The translations under genes and the position numbers were made by a program. Under the pieces are notes generated by a model. It did not search any database and was not told the DNA's origin. It was given only the letters and a program-made list of their open reading frames with translations. DNA of 64,000 nt, taken from Bin87 sp965203195 (lineage in GTDB: Bacteria > Chloroflexota > Dehalococcoidia > Lucifugimonadales > UBA3495). Location of the stretch: NCBI GenBank assembly GCA_965203195.1, contig OZ241860.1:1054001-1118000 (forward strand). The letters are read 5' to 3'. Shown piece after piece: positions 50,399 to 59,037 of this stretch; within the stretch, counting starts at the first letter, position 1, and the number at the start of each line of letters is the position of its first letter.

Positions 50399-52015
50399 CT
50401 ACTCCCACTCAATAGTGCCGGGCGGTTTGCTGGTAATGTCATAAACCACCCGGTTCACGCCCCGCGCCTCATTCACAATCCGGCTGCTGATCCGCGCCAG
50501 CGTCTCGTAGGGCAGCCGCGCCCAGTCCGCCGTCATCGCGTCATCCGAATTGACGGCCCGAATCGCGCAGGCGTACCCGTAAGTGCGCTGGTCACCCATC
50601 ACCCCCACCGTCCGGTTGTCCGTAAGCACCGCAAAGCTCTGCCAAATGTCCCGGTACAGCCCGGCCGCCCGTATTTCCTCCAGCACAATCCGGTCGCAGT
50701 CCCGCAGCAGCTCCACCCGTTCCGGCGTAACCTCGCCAATAATCCGAATCGCCAGCCCCGGCCCCGGAAAAGGCTGCCGATAGACAATATCGTCCGGCAG
50801 CCCCAGCTCCTGCCCCACCGCCCGCACTTCGTCCTTAAAGAGATACCGCAGCGGTTCCACCAGCCCGAAATCCATCCGCTCCGGCAGCCCCCCCACATTG
50901 TGGTGACTCTTGATGCGCGCCGAAGCCCGGTTCTCCGGCGTCTCGCTTTCAATCACATCCGGGTACAGCGTCCCTTGCGCCAGCCAGCGCGCCTCGCCCA
51001 GCTCGCCGGCGGCGTCCTCAAAAACCCGGATGAACTCCGCCCCAATCGTCTTCCGCTTCGCCTCCGGATCCGTCACCCCTGCCAGCTGCCCCAGAAACCG
51101 CTCCGATGCGTCCACATAGCGCAGATCCAGCCCCAAATAGCGCCGGAAAGTATCCTGCACCTGCTCCGCTTCCCCGTGTCGCAGCAGGCCGTTGTTCACC
51201 AAAATGCAGGTCACCTGCCGCCCCACTGCCCGGTGCAACAAGGCGGCGGCCACCGACGAATCCACCCCGCCGCTCAACCCGCAGATCACCCGGTCGTCCC
51301 CCACCTGCGCCCGCAGCCGGGACACCGCCTCGACCACAAAATTGGCCGGCGTCCAGGTTCCCGCGCACCCGCAGATGCCCCGCACAAAGTTCCGCAGAAT
51401 GGTCATCCCGTCCGGCGTGTGCTGCACCTCAGGGTGAAACTGCAACCCGTAGTACCGCTTGCCGTCGGAAATGACGGCGCAGTCCGTATTCGACGTGCGG
51501 CCCAGAGCCGTCATTCCGGGCGGCAGCTCATCCACCCGGTCGCCGTGGCTCATCCAGACCGGAATGCTGCCCGCCAGCCCCGCCAGCAAACCGCCGCCCC
51601 TTGCGCCCCCGCTATCACCGCCGCCGCCGTCCCCGTCCCCAATCAGCAAATCGGCGTGGCCGTACTCGCGGACGGCGCCGGGCGCCACCCGCCCCCCCAG
51701 CTGCCGCGCCATCGCCTGCATCCCGTAGCAAATGCCCAGCGTCGGCGCCCCGCACTCCAGTACCCACTCCGGTATCGCCGGCGCCCCGGCGTCATACACG
51801 CTGGCCGGCCCCCCCGACAGAATTATGCCTCGCAGGTTCAAATGCCCCGCCGCCTCCGGCCCGGCCGTGGCGGGAATAATCTCCGAATATACCTCCAGCT
51901 CCCGGACCCGCCGGGCGATGAGGTGCGTGTACTGCGACCCGAAGTCAATGACGACAATGGCGTCCGTGCGGGCATCAGTGCGGGCGGCGGCGTGAACGGC
52001 GGCGGCAGCGATCAT
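50399..52015 (-). CDS. guaA: GMP synthase (glutamine-hydrolysing)
   Basis: 538 residues from the ATG at 52015 (a longer frame to 52081 was not used). Class I glutamine amidotransferase: VVIDFGSQYTHLIARRVREL, LSGGPASVYD, GICYGMQAMARQLGG with the catalytic Cys, and LQFHPEVQHT. ATP pyrophosphatase: GLSGGVDSSVAAALLHRAVG. The C-terminal dimerisation domain ends TSKPPGTIEWE. Converts XMP to GMP. Overlap with the promoter region of the divergent TolB-like gene; purD follows directly. Confidence 0.96.
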   Translation of the reverse strand: MIAAAAVHAAARTDARTDAIVVIDFGSQYTHLIARRVRELEVYSEIIPATAGPEAAGHLNLRGIILSGGPASVYDAGAPAIPEWVLECGAPTLGICYGMQAMARQLGGRVAPGAVREYGHADLLIGDGDGGGGDSGGARGGGLLAGLAGSIPVWMSHGDRVDELPPGMTALGRTSNTDCAVISDGKRYYGLQFHPEVQHTPDGMTILRNFVRGICGCAGTWTPANFVVEAVSRLRAQVGDDRVICGLSGGVDSSVAAALLHRAVGRQVTCILVNNGLLRHGEAEQVQDTFRRYLGLDLRYVDASERFLGQLAGVTDPEAKRKTIGAEFIRVFEDAAGELGEARWLAQGTLYPDVIESETPENRASARIKSHHNVGGLPERMDFGLVEPLRYLFKDEVRAVGQELGLPDDIVYRQPFPGPGLAIRIIGEVTPERVELLRDCDRIVLEEIRAAGLYRDIWQSFAVLTDNRTVGVMGDQRTYGYACAIRAVNSDDAMTADWARLPYETLARISSRIVNEARGVNRVVYDITSKPPGTIEWE

Positions 52016-52107
52016 AAGGCGTGTCAAAACCCCGTCATAGGTCTGAATGCCCCTAATATAGCATACCCGGCGCCCGTTCACACGGCGGCGCCTCCGGGCC
52101 TATGCGC

Positions 52108-52113
52108 TATAAT
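52108..52113 (+). promoter_or_regulatory. -10 box of the TolB-like lipoprotein gene
   Basis: TATAAT, 52 bases before the ATG at 52165. The -35 region is GC-rich and not obvious. Confidence 0.45.
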
Positions 52114-52164
52114 GGGCGCCGCAACAGACTATCCGGTGGCGCCCGCGCCGGCAAGGGGCAGAAT

Positions 52165-53286
52165 ATGAAACGAAAATCGGTCATCGGAGCCACGCCATTG
52201 CGGCGAAACCCGTGCCCCCGGCCCGCGCCGGCCCGGGCCTTATTGTCCCCGGCATTGCTGACGCTGGCCCTCCTGCTGTCCATCGCCGCCGCCACCGCCG
52301 GCTGCGGACTCGCCGGCGGCCTGCTGGGCGGCGACGACCTGCCCCCCATTGCCTACGTCGTTTCCGACCGCGACGGCAATACCGAAATCTGGATGGCTAT
52401 GTCCGGCAACGCCGACGCCAGGCAGGTATCCGCCGCCGCCGGCTCCGCCGCTTTCCCCCGCTGGGCCCCCGAATACCGGATGCTGGCCTGGATCAACGCC
52501 GGCCCGCCCGCCGCCCGCCTGATGCTGCACGACCCCGAAACCGGCGAAACCACCCTGTTGGCCAGCGACATCGACCCGGAACAGCCCCCCGTCTGGGCCC
52601 CGGACGGAACCCGCATCGCCTATATGTCGGCCGCCGGCGGCGACCACGACTACGACATCTATATGGCCGCCGTCGCCGACGCCCGCCAAACCCGCCTCAC
52701 CTTCACCCCCGAACGCGAACGCATCGGCGACTGGTCCCCCGACGGCCAATGGCTCGTCTTCACCGAGGACGACGCCGACGGCCTGCTCCTCCGCAACCCC
52801 GACGGCGTCAACCGCATCAGGCTCACCGACAGCGCCGACCACAGCCCCGTATGGTCCCCCAAAGGCGACCGGATCGCCTTCCTCCGCCAAACCCAAAACG
52901 GGCGGGACATCTACGTCCTCCGCCCCACCGGATCCGACGACTGGGCCGACGACACCGACGAATCGGCCCTCGCCAAAACGGAACGCGACGAATTCGGACT
53001 CGCCTGGTCCCCGGACGGACGCAAGCTCGCTTTCGTCGCCCGCTTGGATGGCCAAACGGACGGCCAAACGGAAATCTTCACCACCCTGGCCGACGGCTCG
53101 GAACGCAAACAGCTCACCCAAAACACCAAGGACGACCTGATGCCCGTCTGGTCCCAGCAGGGCGACCGCATCGCCTTCGTCTCCTATGCCTACGGCAACT
53201 CCGAAATCCTGTATATGGACGGCGACGGCGCCGGGCAAATGCGGCTAACCAACGACAACCGCAACAGCTCCCAGCCCGACTGGTAA
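52165..53286 (+). CDS. TolB-like beta-propeller lipoprotein (PD40/WD40-like repeats)
   Basis: 373 residues. A basic N-terminus and hydrophobic stretch end in ATAGC (Cys47), a lipobox. Six propeller blades follow, each with the PD40 pattern: AYVVSDRDGNTEIWMAM, PVWAPDGTRIAYMSAAGG, GDWSPDGQWLVFTEDDADGL, PVWSPKGDRIAFLRQT, LAWSPDGRKLAFVARLDG and PVWSQQGDRIAFVSYAYG. TolB and related periplasmic proteins bind peptides or proteins; here no Tol partners are near. Extracytoplasmic and lipid-anchored by prediction. Confidence 0.86.
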   Translation: MKRKSVIGATPLRRNPCPRPAPARALLSPALLTLALLLSIAAATAGCGLAGGLLGGDDLPPIAYVVSDRDGNTEIWMAMSGNADARQVSAAAGSAAFPRWAPEYRMLAWINAGPPAARLMLHDPETGETTLLASDIDPEQPPVWAPDGTRIAYMSAAGGDHDYDIYMAAVADARQTRLTFTPERERIGDWSPDGQWLVFTEDDADGLLLRNPDGVNRIRLTDSADHSPVWSPKGDRIAFLRQTQNGRDIYVLRPTGSDDWADDTDESALAKTERDEFGLAWSPDGRKLAFVARLDGQTDGQTEIFTTLADGSERKQLTQNTKDDLMPVWSQQGDRIAFVSYAYGNSEILYMDGDGAGQMRLTNDNRNSSQPDW

Positions 53287-53429
53287 GCAACCCCCCACCC
53301 TCCCGATGCCTGATCCGCCCACCACGCCGCCACCGCCTCCGCCGGCAACCCCCTGGCCTTATCCGAAACATCGCCCCGCATTCTCCGCCGGCCCGCCCGC
53401 ATCCTCTTCCAGCCGGCAATCCCTTGCCG

Positions 53430-54215
53430 ATGAGCCATCCTATGAAACACCCGCCATCTCATCCGCCAACGCCGCCGGGCATCGTCGCGCCGGGCATAGA
53501 TCCGGCAGTAGCCGGCCCATCGCCAGTACCGCCGGACATCAATACGCCGAACATAGATCCGGCAGTAGCCGGCGCACCGCCATCGCCCCTGGGCATCAGC
53601 GTTCCGGACATAGATCCGGCGGTAGCCGGCGCCTTGCTCGGCGGGTTGAGCGCCCCGTTGGCCGCCGTATCCACCCGCTACGGGGCTACGGTCAACGCCC
53701 AGATTGCCGTGGCCATCGCGCCCGCGTCCATCGTCCCCCACCGCCCCCGCCTCATCGTACAGCTGTACCACACCAACTACACTTGCCACCTGGTAGCCGC
53801 CGCCGGCGTAATGGCCGTCAACTTCCTCAACTATGACCAGCTGCCCCTGGTCTGGCAACTGGGGATGCATTCCGGGCGCCACGGCAACAAGCTGGCCGGC
53901 ATCCCCTATCAAACCGGCGTCACGGGCAGCCCCTTGCTCGCCGGATGCTTCGGCTACCTGGACTGCCGCGTGGTGAACGCTATGGACGGCGGCGATATGA
54001 CCGCCTTTCTGGTCGAAGCCCTGGCGGCCGAAACCCCCTCCGCCGGCGGTCAGCGCATGACCTGGCGCGAAGCCCGCCCCCGCCTGCCCCAGCGCTGGGC
54101 CGCCGAATGGGAGCGCAAAATCGCCGCCGAAATGGCCCTGTCTCAGGAACAAATGGGCCAAATTAACCCCGCGCCCTGGCAACCTATACCTCCGCCGCGG
54201 CGCCACACCGTCTGA
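53430..54215 (+). CDS. Flavin reductase-like FMN-binding protein with repetitive N-terminus
   Basis: 261 residues if started at MSHPMKHPPSHPP; a later start is possible. Residues about 15-70 contain three repeats ending IDPAVAG (GIVAPGIDPAVAG, INTPNIDPAVAG, ISVPDIDPAVAG), encoded by near-identical DNA (atagatccggc(a/g)gtagccggc). The rest is a split-barrel flavin reductase domain: STRYGATVNAQIAVAIAPAS, RLIVQLYHTNYTCHLVAAAG, FAVNFLN-like VMAVNFLNYDQLPLVWQLG, and ITGSPLLAGCFGYLDCRVVN. Probably reduces or binds FMN for a partner oxygenase such as the LLM enzymes, though not adjacent. Confidence 0.8.
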   Translation: MSHPMKHPPSHPPTPPGIVAPGIDPAVAGPSPVPPDINTPNIDPAVAGAPPSPLGISVPDIDPAVAGALLGGLSAPLAAVSTRYGATVNAQIAVAIAPASIVPHRPRLIVQLYHTNYTCHLVAAAGVMAVNFLNYDQLPLVWQLGMHSGRHGNKLAGIPYQTGVTGSPLLAGCFGYLDCRVVNAMDGGDMTAFLVEALAAETPSAGGQRMTWREARPRLPQRWAAEWERKIAAEMALSQEQMGQINPAPWQPIPPPRRHTV

Positions 54216-54299
54216 CTGGAAACGCCGCCGCCCCGCCGCCGGCAACAGACCTTGTGCCCAACAATTTCGTCGCCTTATCCCTCGTCGCCGTATCGTATC

Positions 54300-55154
54300 C
54301 TACTCGTCCTGAACCAGGCCCCATTTCCCGTCAACACGCTCAATCCGCCCACTGTCGCGCAGATGCTGCTGCGCCCTCCGCACCAGATGCTTCCACCGCA
54401 CGCCAAAATGGACGCCGTTTATCACCCGGTCAATCCCGTCATCGCACAGATCCGGGTGTATATTCTGAACCATCGGATGAATATCCTCGGTCGCCAGCGG
54501 CCCGTTGCTCAAAACATAAAGTATGGTGCGCGCGAATATGGCATTCGCGCTTTCGCCCGGCCTGGCCCGCAGTTGCAATAACGCCTCCCGTGTGGTTTCC
54601 ATCTGCCTCTCGAACTCCTGCCTGACGCCGGCGCCCGCCGACCGCAACGCATCGGCGTATTTGCCCCGCAGCGATTCGGCAACATCGGCTAAATTGTCCA
54701 GCTCCGCAACGGAGACTTCAGCCCCCAGCCTGCCATATGCCCGCAAATCGGCGGCTATTCTGCGTACCAGCGCCGGCTCGTCAATGCGAATGCCGTACTC
54801 GTAATTCCGGTAAATGGAACCCGCGGTAAGATTGCCGGAAGTAATAATAGCCGTATGCTCGTCGGCCACATAAGCCTTGGCGTGCAGCCCCGGCAGATGC
54901 CGAACCGTAGTCGCCGGCGTTGCCCGGCAAAAATCCGCAATCGCGCCCCCGTCAATGCTCCCCTGCAACAGGCTGTCCGCCGACAGGTTGGTAAGCAAAC
55001 TGATTTGGGGCCGTCCACCCGCGTCATCCAGCAACGACGCCAGTCGCCGCAGGGGTTGTTCCGTGATGAACGGGGCCACGATAACCGCCTCCTTGCGAAT
55101 GGAACGGGCAAAATCCTCAAAGGCATCCTGCCAGGGCGACAGTATCGGTTGCAT
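54300..55154 (-). CDS. Phospholipase-D-fold (HKD) protein, possible nuclease, with C-terminal helical domain
   Basis: 284 residues from the ATG giving MQPILSPWQDAFEDFARSIR. Contains one HxK(x)4D motif: LHAKAYVADEHTAIITSGNL, preceded by EAVIVAPFITEQPLRRLASL. One HKD motif per chain is usual for PLD-type restriction nucleases, which dimerise. The C-terminal half is helical, with FARTILYVLSNGPLATEDIH and RRAQQHLRDSGRIERVDGKW, a winged-helix-like end. Close to a DNA methyltransferase-HNH fusion (57373) and hicBA, so a defence role is plausible but not shown. Confidence 0.8.
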   Translation of the reverse strand: MQPILSPWQDAFEDFARSIRKEAVIVAPFITEQPLRRLASLLDDAGGRPQISLLTNLSADSLLQGSIDGGAIADFCRATPATTVRHLPGLHAKAYVADEHTAIITSGNLTAGSIYRNYEYGIRIDEPALVRRIAADLRAYGRLGAEVSVAELDNLADVAESLRGKYADALRSAGAGVRQEFERQMETTREALLQLRARPGESANAIFARTILYVLSNGPLATEDIHPMVQNIHPDLCDDGIDRVINGVHFGVRWKHLVRRAQQHLRDSGRIERVDGKWGLVQDE

Positions 55155-55254
55155 ATTATTGCGCCCTCCCCGGCGCAGCCGTCGCCCGCCGCGGATCAAA
55201 ACGACAGCGTTTCTGATAATGCGCCGCCCCGCCCCATCACCCCGCCCCCGCGCC

Positions 55255-56634
55255 CTAGCCGCCGCCCTCTGGCCCGCCGCCACCGCCCTGCCCACCCTCG
55301 CCGCCACCCCCGCCATTCCGGCCCCCGCCCGAACTCGCCGCCCCCGTCTCCCGCCCGGCGCCTCCCCGCCGCCCCCCGCCCGCCGTCAGCGGACGCGACA
55401 GCGCCAGGTTAATGTCCCCCCCGCGCCGCACCAGATACAGCGGTATATCATGCTGCGCCAGATAATCGGCCGCAACCTGTCCCGTAACCCCCGGCGCCTC
55501 CCCGCTGTTCGGATCCGCAAAATCCGTGTGGTCAATATAGCACACCGCCACATTCACCCCCTGCCGCCGTAGCCCCGCCAGCGCCGCCGTCCATTCCGGC
55601 CGGCGCGACGGCGTAATCACCATCAGCGTATTGAACCCCGTCAGATGCGGACGCAGGTCATACAGAAACCGTTCCAGCGGCAGCGACCCGTCCGCGTGCA
55701 CCCCCGCCAGCGTTTCCATCAGTATGCCCAGCTGCGCCGGCCGCCGGTCGGGCTTCAGCAGCCACAAATCCGCGGCGTTGGCCGCCAGCCCCACCGGAAC
55801 CGCATTCTCATCCCAATGCTGCGCCAGCGACGCCGCCACCTTCACCGCCAGCTCCTCTGTATTGTCCGGCGGCTGGCCCGCGTGCGACCGCCGTTCCATA
55901 TCCAGCAGCGCCCACGCTTGCGCCGACACCCCGATGTCAAACTCCTTGACCATCAGCCGGTTCATCCGCGCCGTATAGGGCCAGTGAATCCGGCGCAGGC
56001 TGTCCCCGTAGGCATAATCCCGCACCGCCGACGACTCCGGCGTAATCGCCGGCGTGCGCCGCGAAAAGACCGAATCACTGGGCAGGTTGGCAAAACGCCG
56101 GTCCAAATCCGGCAGCGGCGTCGTCTCCGGCAGCACCGTATAGGGCTGGTCATTGCGGAAAGTGCGGCTCAACCGGAACAGCCCGAAAGGATCCCGGGCC
56201 GTAATGCGAATGCGCCCCGTGCGATAAATGCCCCGCCGGGCCAGATAGGTGGCGATGCGAAAGGCCCGCCGCTGCCCCTTGACCAGCGCAATGGTGCGCC
56301 CCCCCGGCTCCGCCAGATCCGTATCCTCCACCACCTCCAGCCACGACTTGGGCAGCCGCGTCCGGTTCACCAGGTGGATCTGCCCCTCCAGATAGTCCCC
56401 CACCCGCCCGCGCGTCCCCAGCCGCGTCAGCCGCAAGTCAATGCCCCGCAGGTTCAGCCACGCCCACCCGTACCCGATGCCCGCCAGCAGTATCAGCGTG
56501 AACAGCAGCCGGTAAAAAAAGGCAAACCCGGTGCCTAGCGCATAAAACAGCGTCGCCAGCAGCAGCAGCCCCAGCAGAATCTTGCGGCGATGCTGCCGGA
56601 CCGCCTGCTTGATCGTTGCGATGATGATGGTCAG
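55255..56634 (-). CDS. DUF58-domain protein with two N-terminal membrane helices; start codon irregular
   Basis: About 459 residues. Two helices (RRKILLGLLLLATLFYALGT; YRLLFTLILLAGIGYGWAWL) precede a DUF58/vWA-like region: TARDPFGLFRLSRTF, RRTPAITPESSAVRDYAYGD, SLRRIHWPYTARMNRLMVKE and LMVITPSRRPEWTAALAGLR. The C-terminus is Gly-rich. No ATG, GTG or TTG precedes helix 1 after the in-frame stop at 56649-56647; a CTG at 56634 or an ATC just after is the only choice. The first standard start (TTG 56436) would remove both helices. moxR, its usual partner, is 2.4 kb upstream. Confidence 0.84.
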   Translation of the reverse strand: MTIIIATIKQAVRQHRRKILLGLLLLATLFYALGTGFAFFYRLLFTLILLAGIGYGWAWLNLRGIDLRLTRLGTRGRVGDYLEGQIHLVNRTRLPKSWLEVVEDTDLAEPGGRTIALVKGQRRAFRIATYLARRGIYRTGRIRITARDPFGLFRLSRTFRNDQPYTVLPETTPLPDLDRRFANLPSDSVFSRRTPAITPESSAVRDYAYGDSLRRIHWPYTARMNRLMVKEFDIGVSAQAWALLDMERRSHAGQPPDNTEELAVKVAASLAQHWDENAVPVGLAANAADLWLLKPDRRPAQLGILMETLAGVHADGSLPLERFLYDLRPHLTGFNTLMVITPSRRPEWTAALAGLRRQGVNVAVCYIDHTDFADPNSGEAPGVTGQVAADYLAQHDIPLYLVRRGGDINLALSRPLTAGGGRRGGAGRETGAASSGGGRNGGGGGEGGQGGGGGPEGGG

Positions 56635-56641
56635 TCCATCT

Positions 56642-56911
56642 CTAAATCAGAGAATCAGAGCTGGTGAAACGCTCCGGGATGTCGCCGTCCATCGCCGCCC
56701 GGAACTCATCGGCTGACATACGCAACTGCGCCGTAACGATGCGTCCCATTTGAGCGGAGGGGATTTCCCGCGAACCGAAGGATATTCTGGTCCGCAACCC
56801 CAAGCGGGGATGATAAAAGCGCCAGTGGTCATTTTGGCGGTCAACGATAAACCCCATGCGCAACAGCAAGCTGTGCAGTTCGTTCGTCCTGATACCCGCT
56901 ATCTTGGGCAT
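56642..56911 (-). CDS. hicA: HicA-family toxin (mRNA interferase)
   Basis: 89 residues. HicA dsRBD-like fold: MPKIAGIRTNELHSLLLRMG, FIVDRQNDHWRFYHPRLGLR and MGRIVTAQLRMSADEFRAAM. The His of NDHWRF matches the catalytic His of HicA; the usual GSH is NDH here. It follows hicB by four bases. HicA cleaves mRNA when HicB is lost. Its stop lies eight bases before the irregular start of the DUF58 gene. Confidence 0.84.
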   Translation of the reverse strand: MPKIAGIRTNELHSLLLRMGFIVDRQNDHWRFYHPRLGLRTRISFGSREIPSAQMGRIVTAQLRMSADEFRAAMDGDIPERFTSSDSLI

Positions 56912-56915
56912 CGTA

Positions 56916-57248
56916 CTATACCTCCGCTAGCGCGCCGGATTCGGCGTAGTCCACCAGCAGGTCGGCAAGGCCGGCGCGACGCGTCCGGTAGAGAATGCCC
57001 TCGGCATCCAGCTCCGCCAGCAGGTCGGCCATCTCGGCCGCTCCCGCATCGGCGGCCTTGAAAGCCGGCATCCCCGCCGGCCAGGGGGAACGTACGTTGG
57101 CCGCTATGGCCGAAAGGATGTCCGACATCGCCTCCGACTCCGTATCGCCCTGTCCCCAGACGCCGATCGCCGACGGGCACCACGCCGCGTAGCACAGCGT
57201 TCCGTCGGAGATTTCGTCCTGCCAAACCACCACTTCAAAGCTGTCCAT
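56916..57248 (-). CDS. hicB: HicB-family antitoxin
   Basis: 110 residues from the ATG preceded by GGAGGAAAC; a longer frame to 57446 is not used. HicB partial RNase-H fold: VVVWQDEISDGTLCYAAWCP, SAIGVWGQGDTESEAMSDIL and SAIAANVRSP. The C-terminal 45 residues (MADLLAELDAEGILYRTRRA, LADLLVDYAESG) differ from the usual short DNA-binding tail. Antitoxin gene first, as in many hicBA loci written in this order. Confidence 0.8.
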   Translation of the reverse strand: MDSFEVVVWQDEISDGTLCYAAWCPSAIGVWGQGDTESEAMSDILSAIAANVRSPWPAGMPAFKAADAGAAEMADLLAELDAEGILYRTRRAGLADLLVDYAESGALAEV

Positions 57249-57372
57249 GTTTCCTCCGGCTGCCGAGTGTTGTGGTGGCAGAATGCTATCAGGACAATTG
57301 CCAGCTGTCAAGCAAGCCCCCGCCGAAAATGCCTTGGAATTTGCGGAAAGGAACCCCGCCCCCGTCCCCGGC

Positions 57373-58869
57373 TTACAGCGACAAAATCCCCCGCCGGTGC
57401 AGCTGCTCCCGCAAATACTCCATATCCCGGGTCCCCTTGATCGCATTGCAGGTATGGCACACCAGCTGCAAATTGCTCATCGCGTCCGCCCCGCCCAGCG
57501 ACTGCGGGTGAATGTGGTCTATGGTCAGCACGTGCAACGGCAGCTCGTACCGGCACCCGGCGCAGCGCCCGTTCTGGCTGGCGTACAGCAGCTCCTTGTT
57601 CGACCGCGGGTCGGCGGGAACCGCTCGGGCCAGGTCATTCCGCCGCGGCGGTTCCCGCAGGATATTCGGACTCCAGTCCTCCCACGCCGGCTCATCGGCG
57701 CCGTTCATCGGAATCTGCAACTCCCGCTTGGCGCGCGCATTCAGCACCTCGGCGGCCTGCGGCGCCTTGTCAATGCCAATCCACTGCCGGTGCAGCCTTT
57801 CGGAAGCGATGCAGGCGGTGGCGCAGCCACAGAAGGGATCCAGCACCAGGTCGCCGGGGTTGGACGACGCGTTGATGATGCGTTCCAGCAGGCGTATCGG
57901 CTTCTGCGTCCGCCACCCCGTATATTCCCGCGACCAGCGCGAAACCGGGCGAATATCCGTCCACTGGTTGGACGGCGTCTGCCCGCTAGTGCCGGCCAGA
58001 TAGCGTTTGAGCGACGGCATACCGCCCGTGGTCGAATAATGAATAAACCCCGCGTTATCCAGAGCGTCCAGCCGCGCCAGCACACTGGTGATACTGCGGT
58101 ATCCGGGAATTGCGGTCCGTTCAATCCATTCGGCGTAGTCGCTCCGCAGCGGTATGCCCCAGTGCCGCCCGCTGTCTCCCGGATTGTACCCGCGCCAGGG
58201 CTGCCCGCTTTCCCCGTCGCTGACGCTTTGCGCCGTAGTGTTGTCCAGCCGGTACTTCCCCCGCTCGTCCTCCAGCCGGTAGTACCGATCCACGTACTCG
58301 CGGTCTAAAGGCACGCGGATGTCGGCCACGTTTATCCGGCCGCTATGGCTGTAAAAAAGGATGGTGTCGCGGACATTGCCGAAACTGCGCGAATCGTTGT
58401 GCGCCGAGGTGCGTTGCCAGCTGATTTCCGCCTGGCACTGCTGCCAGCCGAACACGGCGTCCATAACGCCATGCAGATAATAGGACGCCGTAGGGTCGCA
58501 ATGCAGGTAAATGCTGCCCGTGGGCTTCAGCACGCGGTGCAGCTCCAGCAGCCGCATACTCATAAAAGTCAGGTAGCCCGCCATCCTCTCGCTGTGCGCC
58601 AGCTTCGCCCCGTTAATCAGGTGGTACAGCGACGGCCGCCGCAGCTCAATCTCGTCAATCCACTCCTCCTTCATATCGTCCAGCGTCCACACGTCGCTGA
58701 ACTCCGCCCCCCGCGCCTCGCTGTTCAGCGGCGCGGCGTAGGCCCGGTTGGAATTGAACGGCGGATCCAAATAAATCAGGTCAACGCACTCCGAATTAAT
58801 CCCCCGCAGGATGTCCAGATTATCCCCGGTGAAAATGGTGCGGTTGGCCACATTGCAACCGTTAAGCAT
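57373..58869 (-). CDS. Beta-class DNA methyltransferase fused to an HNH endonuclease domain
   Basis: 498 residues. Motif order is beta-class: catalytic YLDPPFNSN at residues 34-42 comes first, and the SAM-binding NPGDLVLDPFCGCATACIAS near residue 345. GSIYLHCDPTASYYLHGVMD lies between. The last ~70 residues are an HNH nuclease: LLYASQNGRCAGCRYELPLH, LTIDHIHPQSLGGADAMSNL and LVCHTCNAIKG, with zinc Cys pairs and the His-Asn-His core. Fusion of N4C/N6A methylase and HNH in one chain suggests a self-contained restriction-modification enzyme. No separate specificity gene is seen. Confidence 0.88.
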   Translation of the reverse strand: MLNGCNVANRTIFTGDNLDILRGINSECVDLIYLDPPFNSNRAYAAPLNSEARGAEFSDVWTLDDMKEEWIDEIELRRPSLYHLINGAKLAHSERMAGYLTFMSMRLLELHRVLKPTGSIYLHCDPTASYYLHGVMDAVFGWQQCQAEISWQRTSAHNDSRSFGNVRDTILFYSHSGRINVADIRVPLDREYVDRYYRLEDERGKYRLDNTTAQSVSDGESGQPWRGYNPGDSGRHWGIPLRSDYAEWIERTAIPGYRSITSVLARLDALDNAGFIHYSTTGGMPSLKRYLAGTSGQTPSNQWTDIRPVSRWSREYTGWRTQKPIRLLERIINASSNPGDLVLDPFCGCATACIASERLHRQWIGIDKAPQAAEVLNARAKRELQIPMNGADEPAWEDWSPNILREPPRRNDLARAVPADPRSNKELLYASQNGRCAGCRYELPLHVLTIDHIHPQSLGGADAMSNLQLVCHTCNAIKGTRDMEYLREQLHRRGILSL

Positions 58870-59037
58870 CAGGCTACACCCCCGTAAGCCATCGCCGGAG
58901 CCCCTTGGCGGACGGCGCCCCTGGCCGATGGCGGATAGCGGCGATTCTAGCAGGCGCCCTTTGCCGGGGACAAGACGGCCGGCCGCGCCGGCCCGCCACC
59001 TTTCCCAACCAATCCTATCCTTGCGCCTAACTTGTCT

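Noticed and set aside
52212..53429. Long N-terminal extension of the flavin-reductase frame
   Set aside because: It overlaps the TolB-like gene out of frame and is Arg/Pro-rich; the true start is near 53430.
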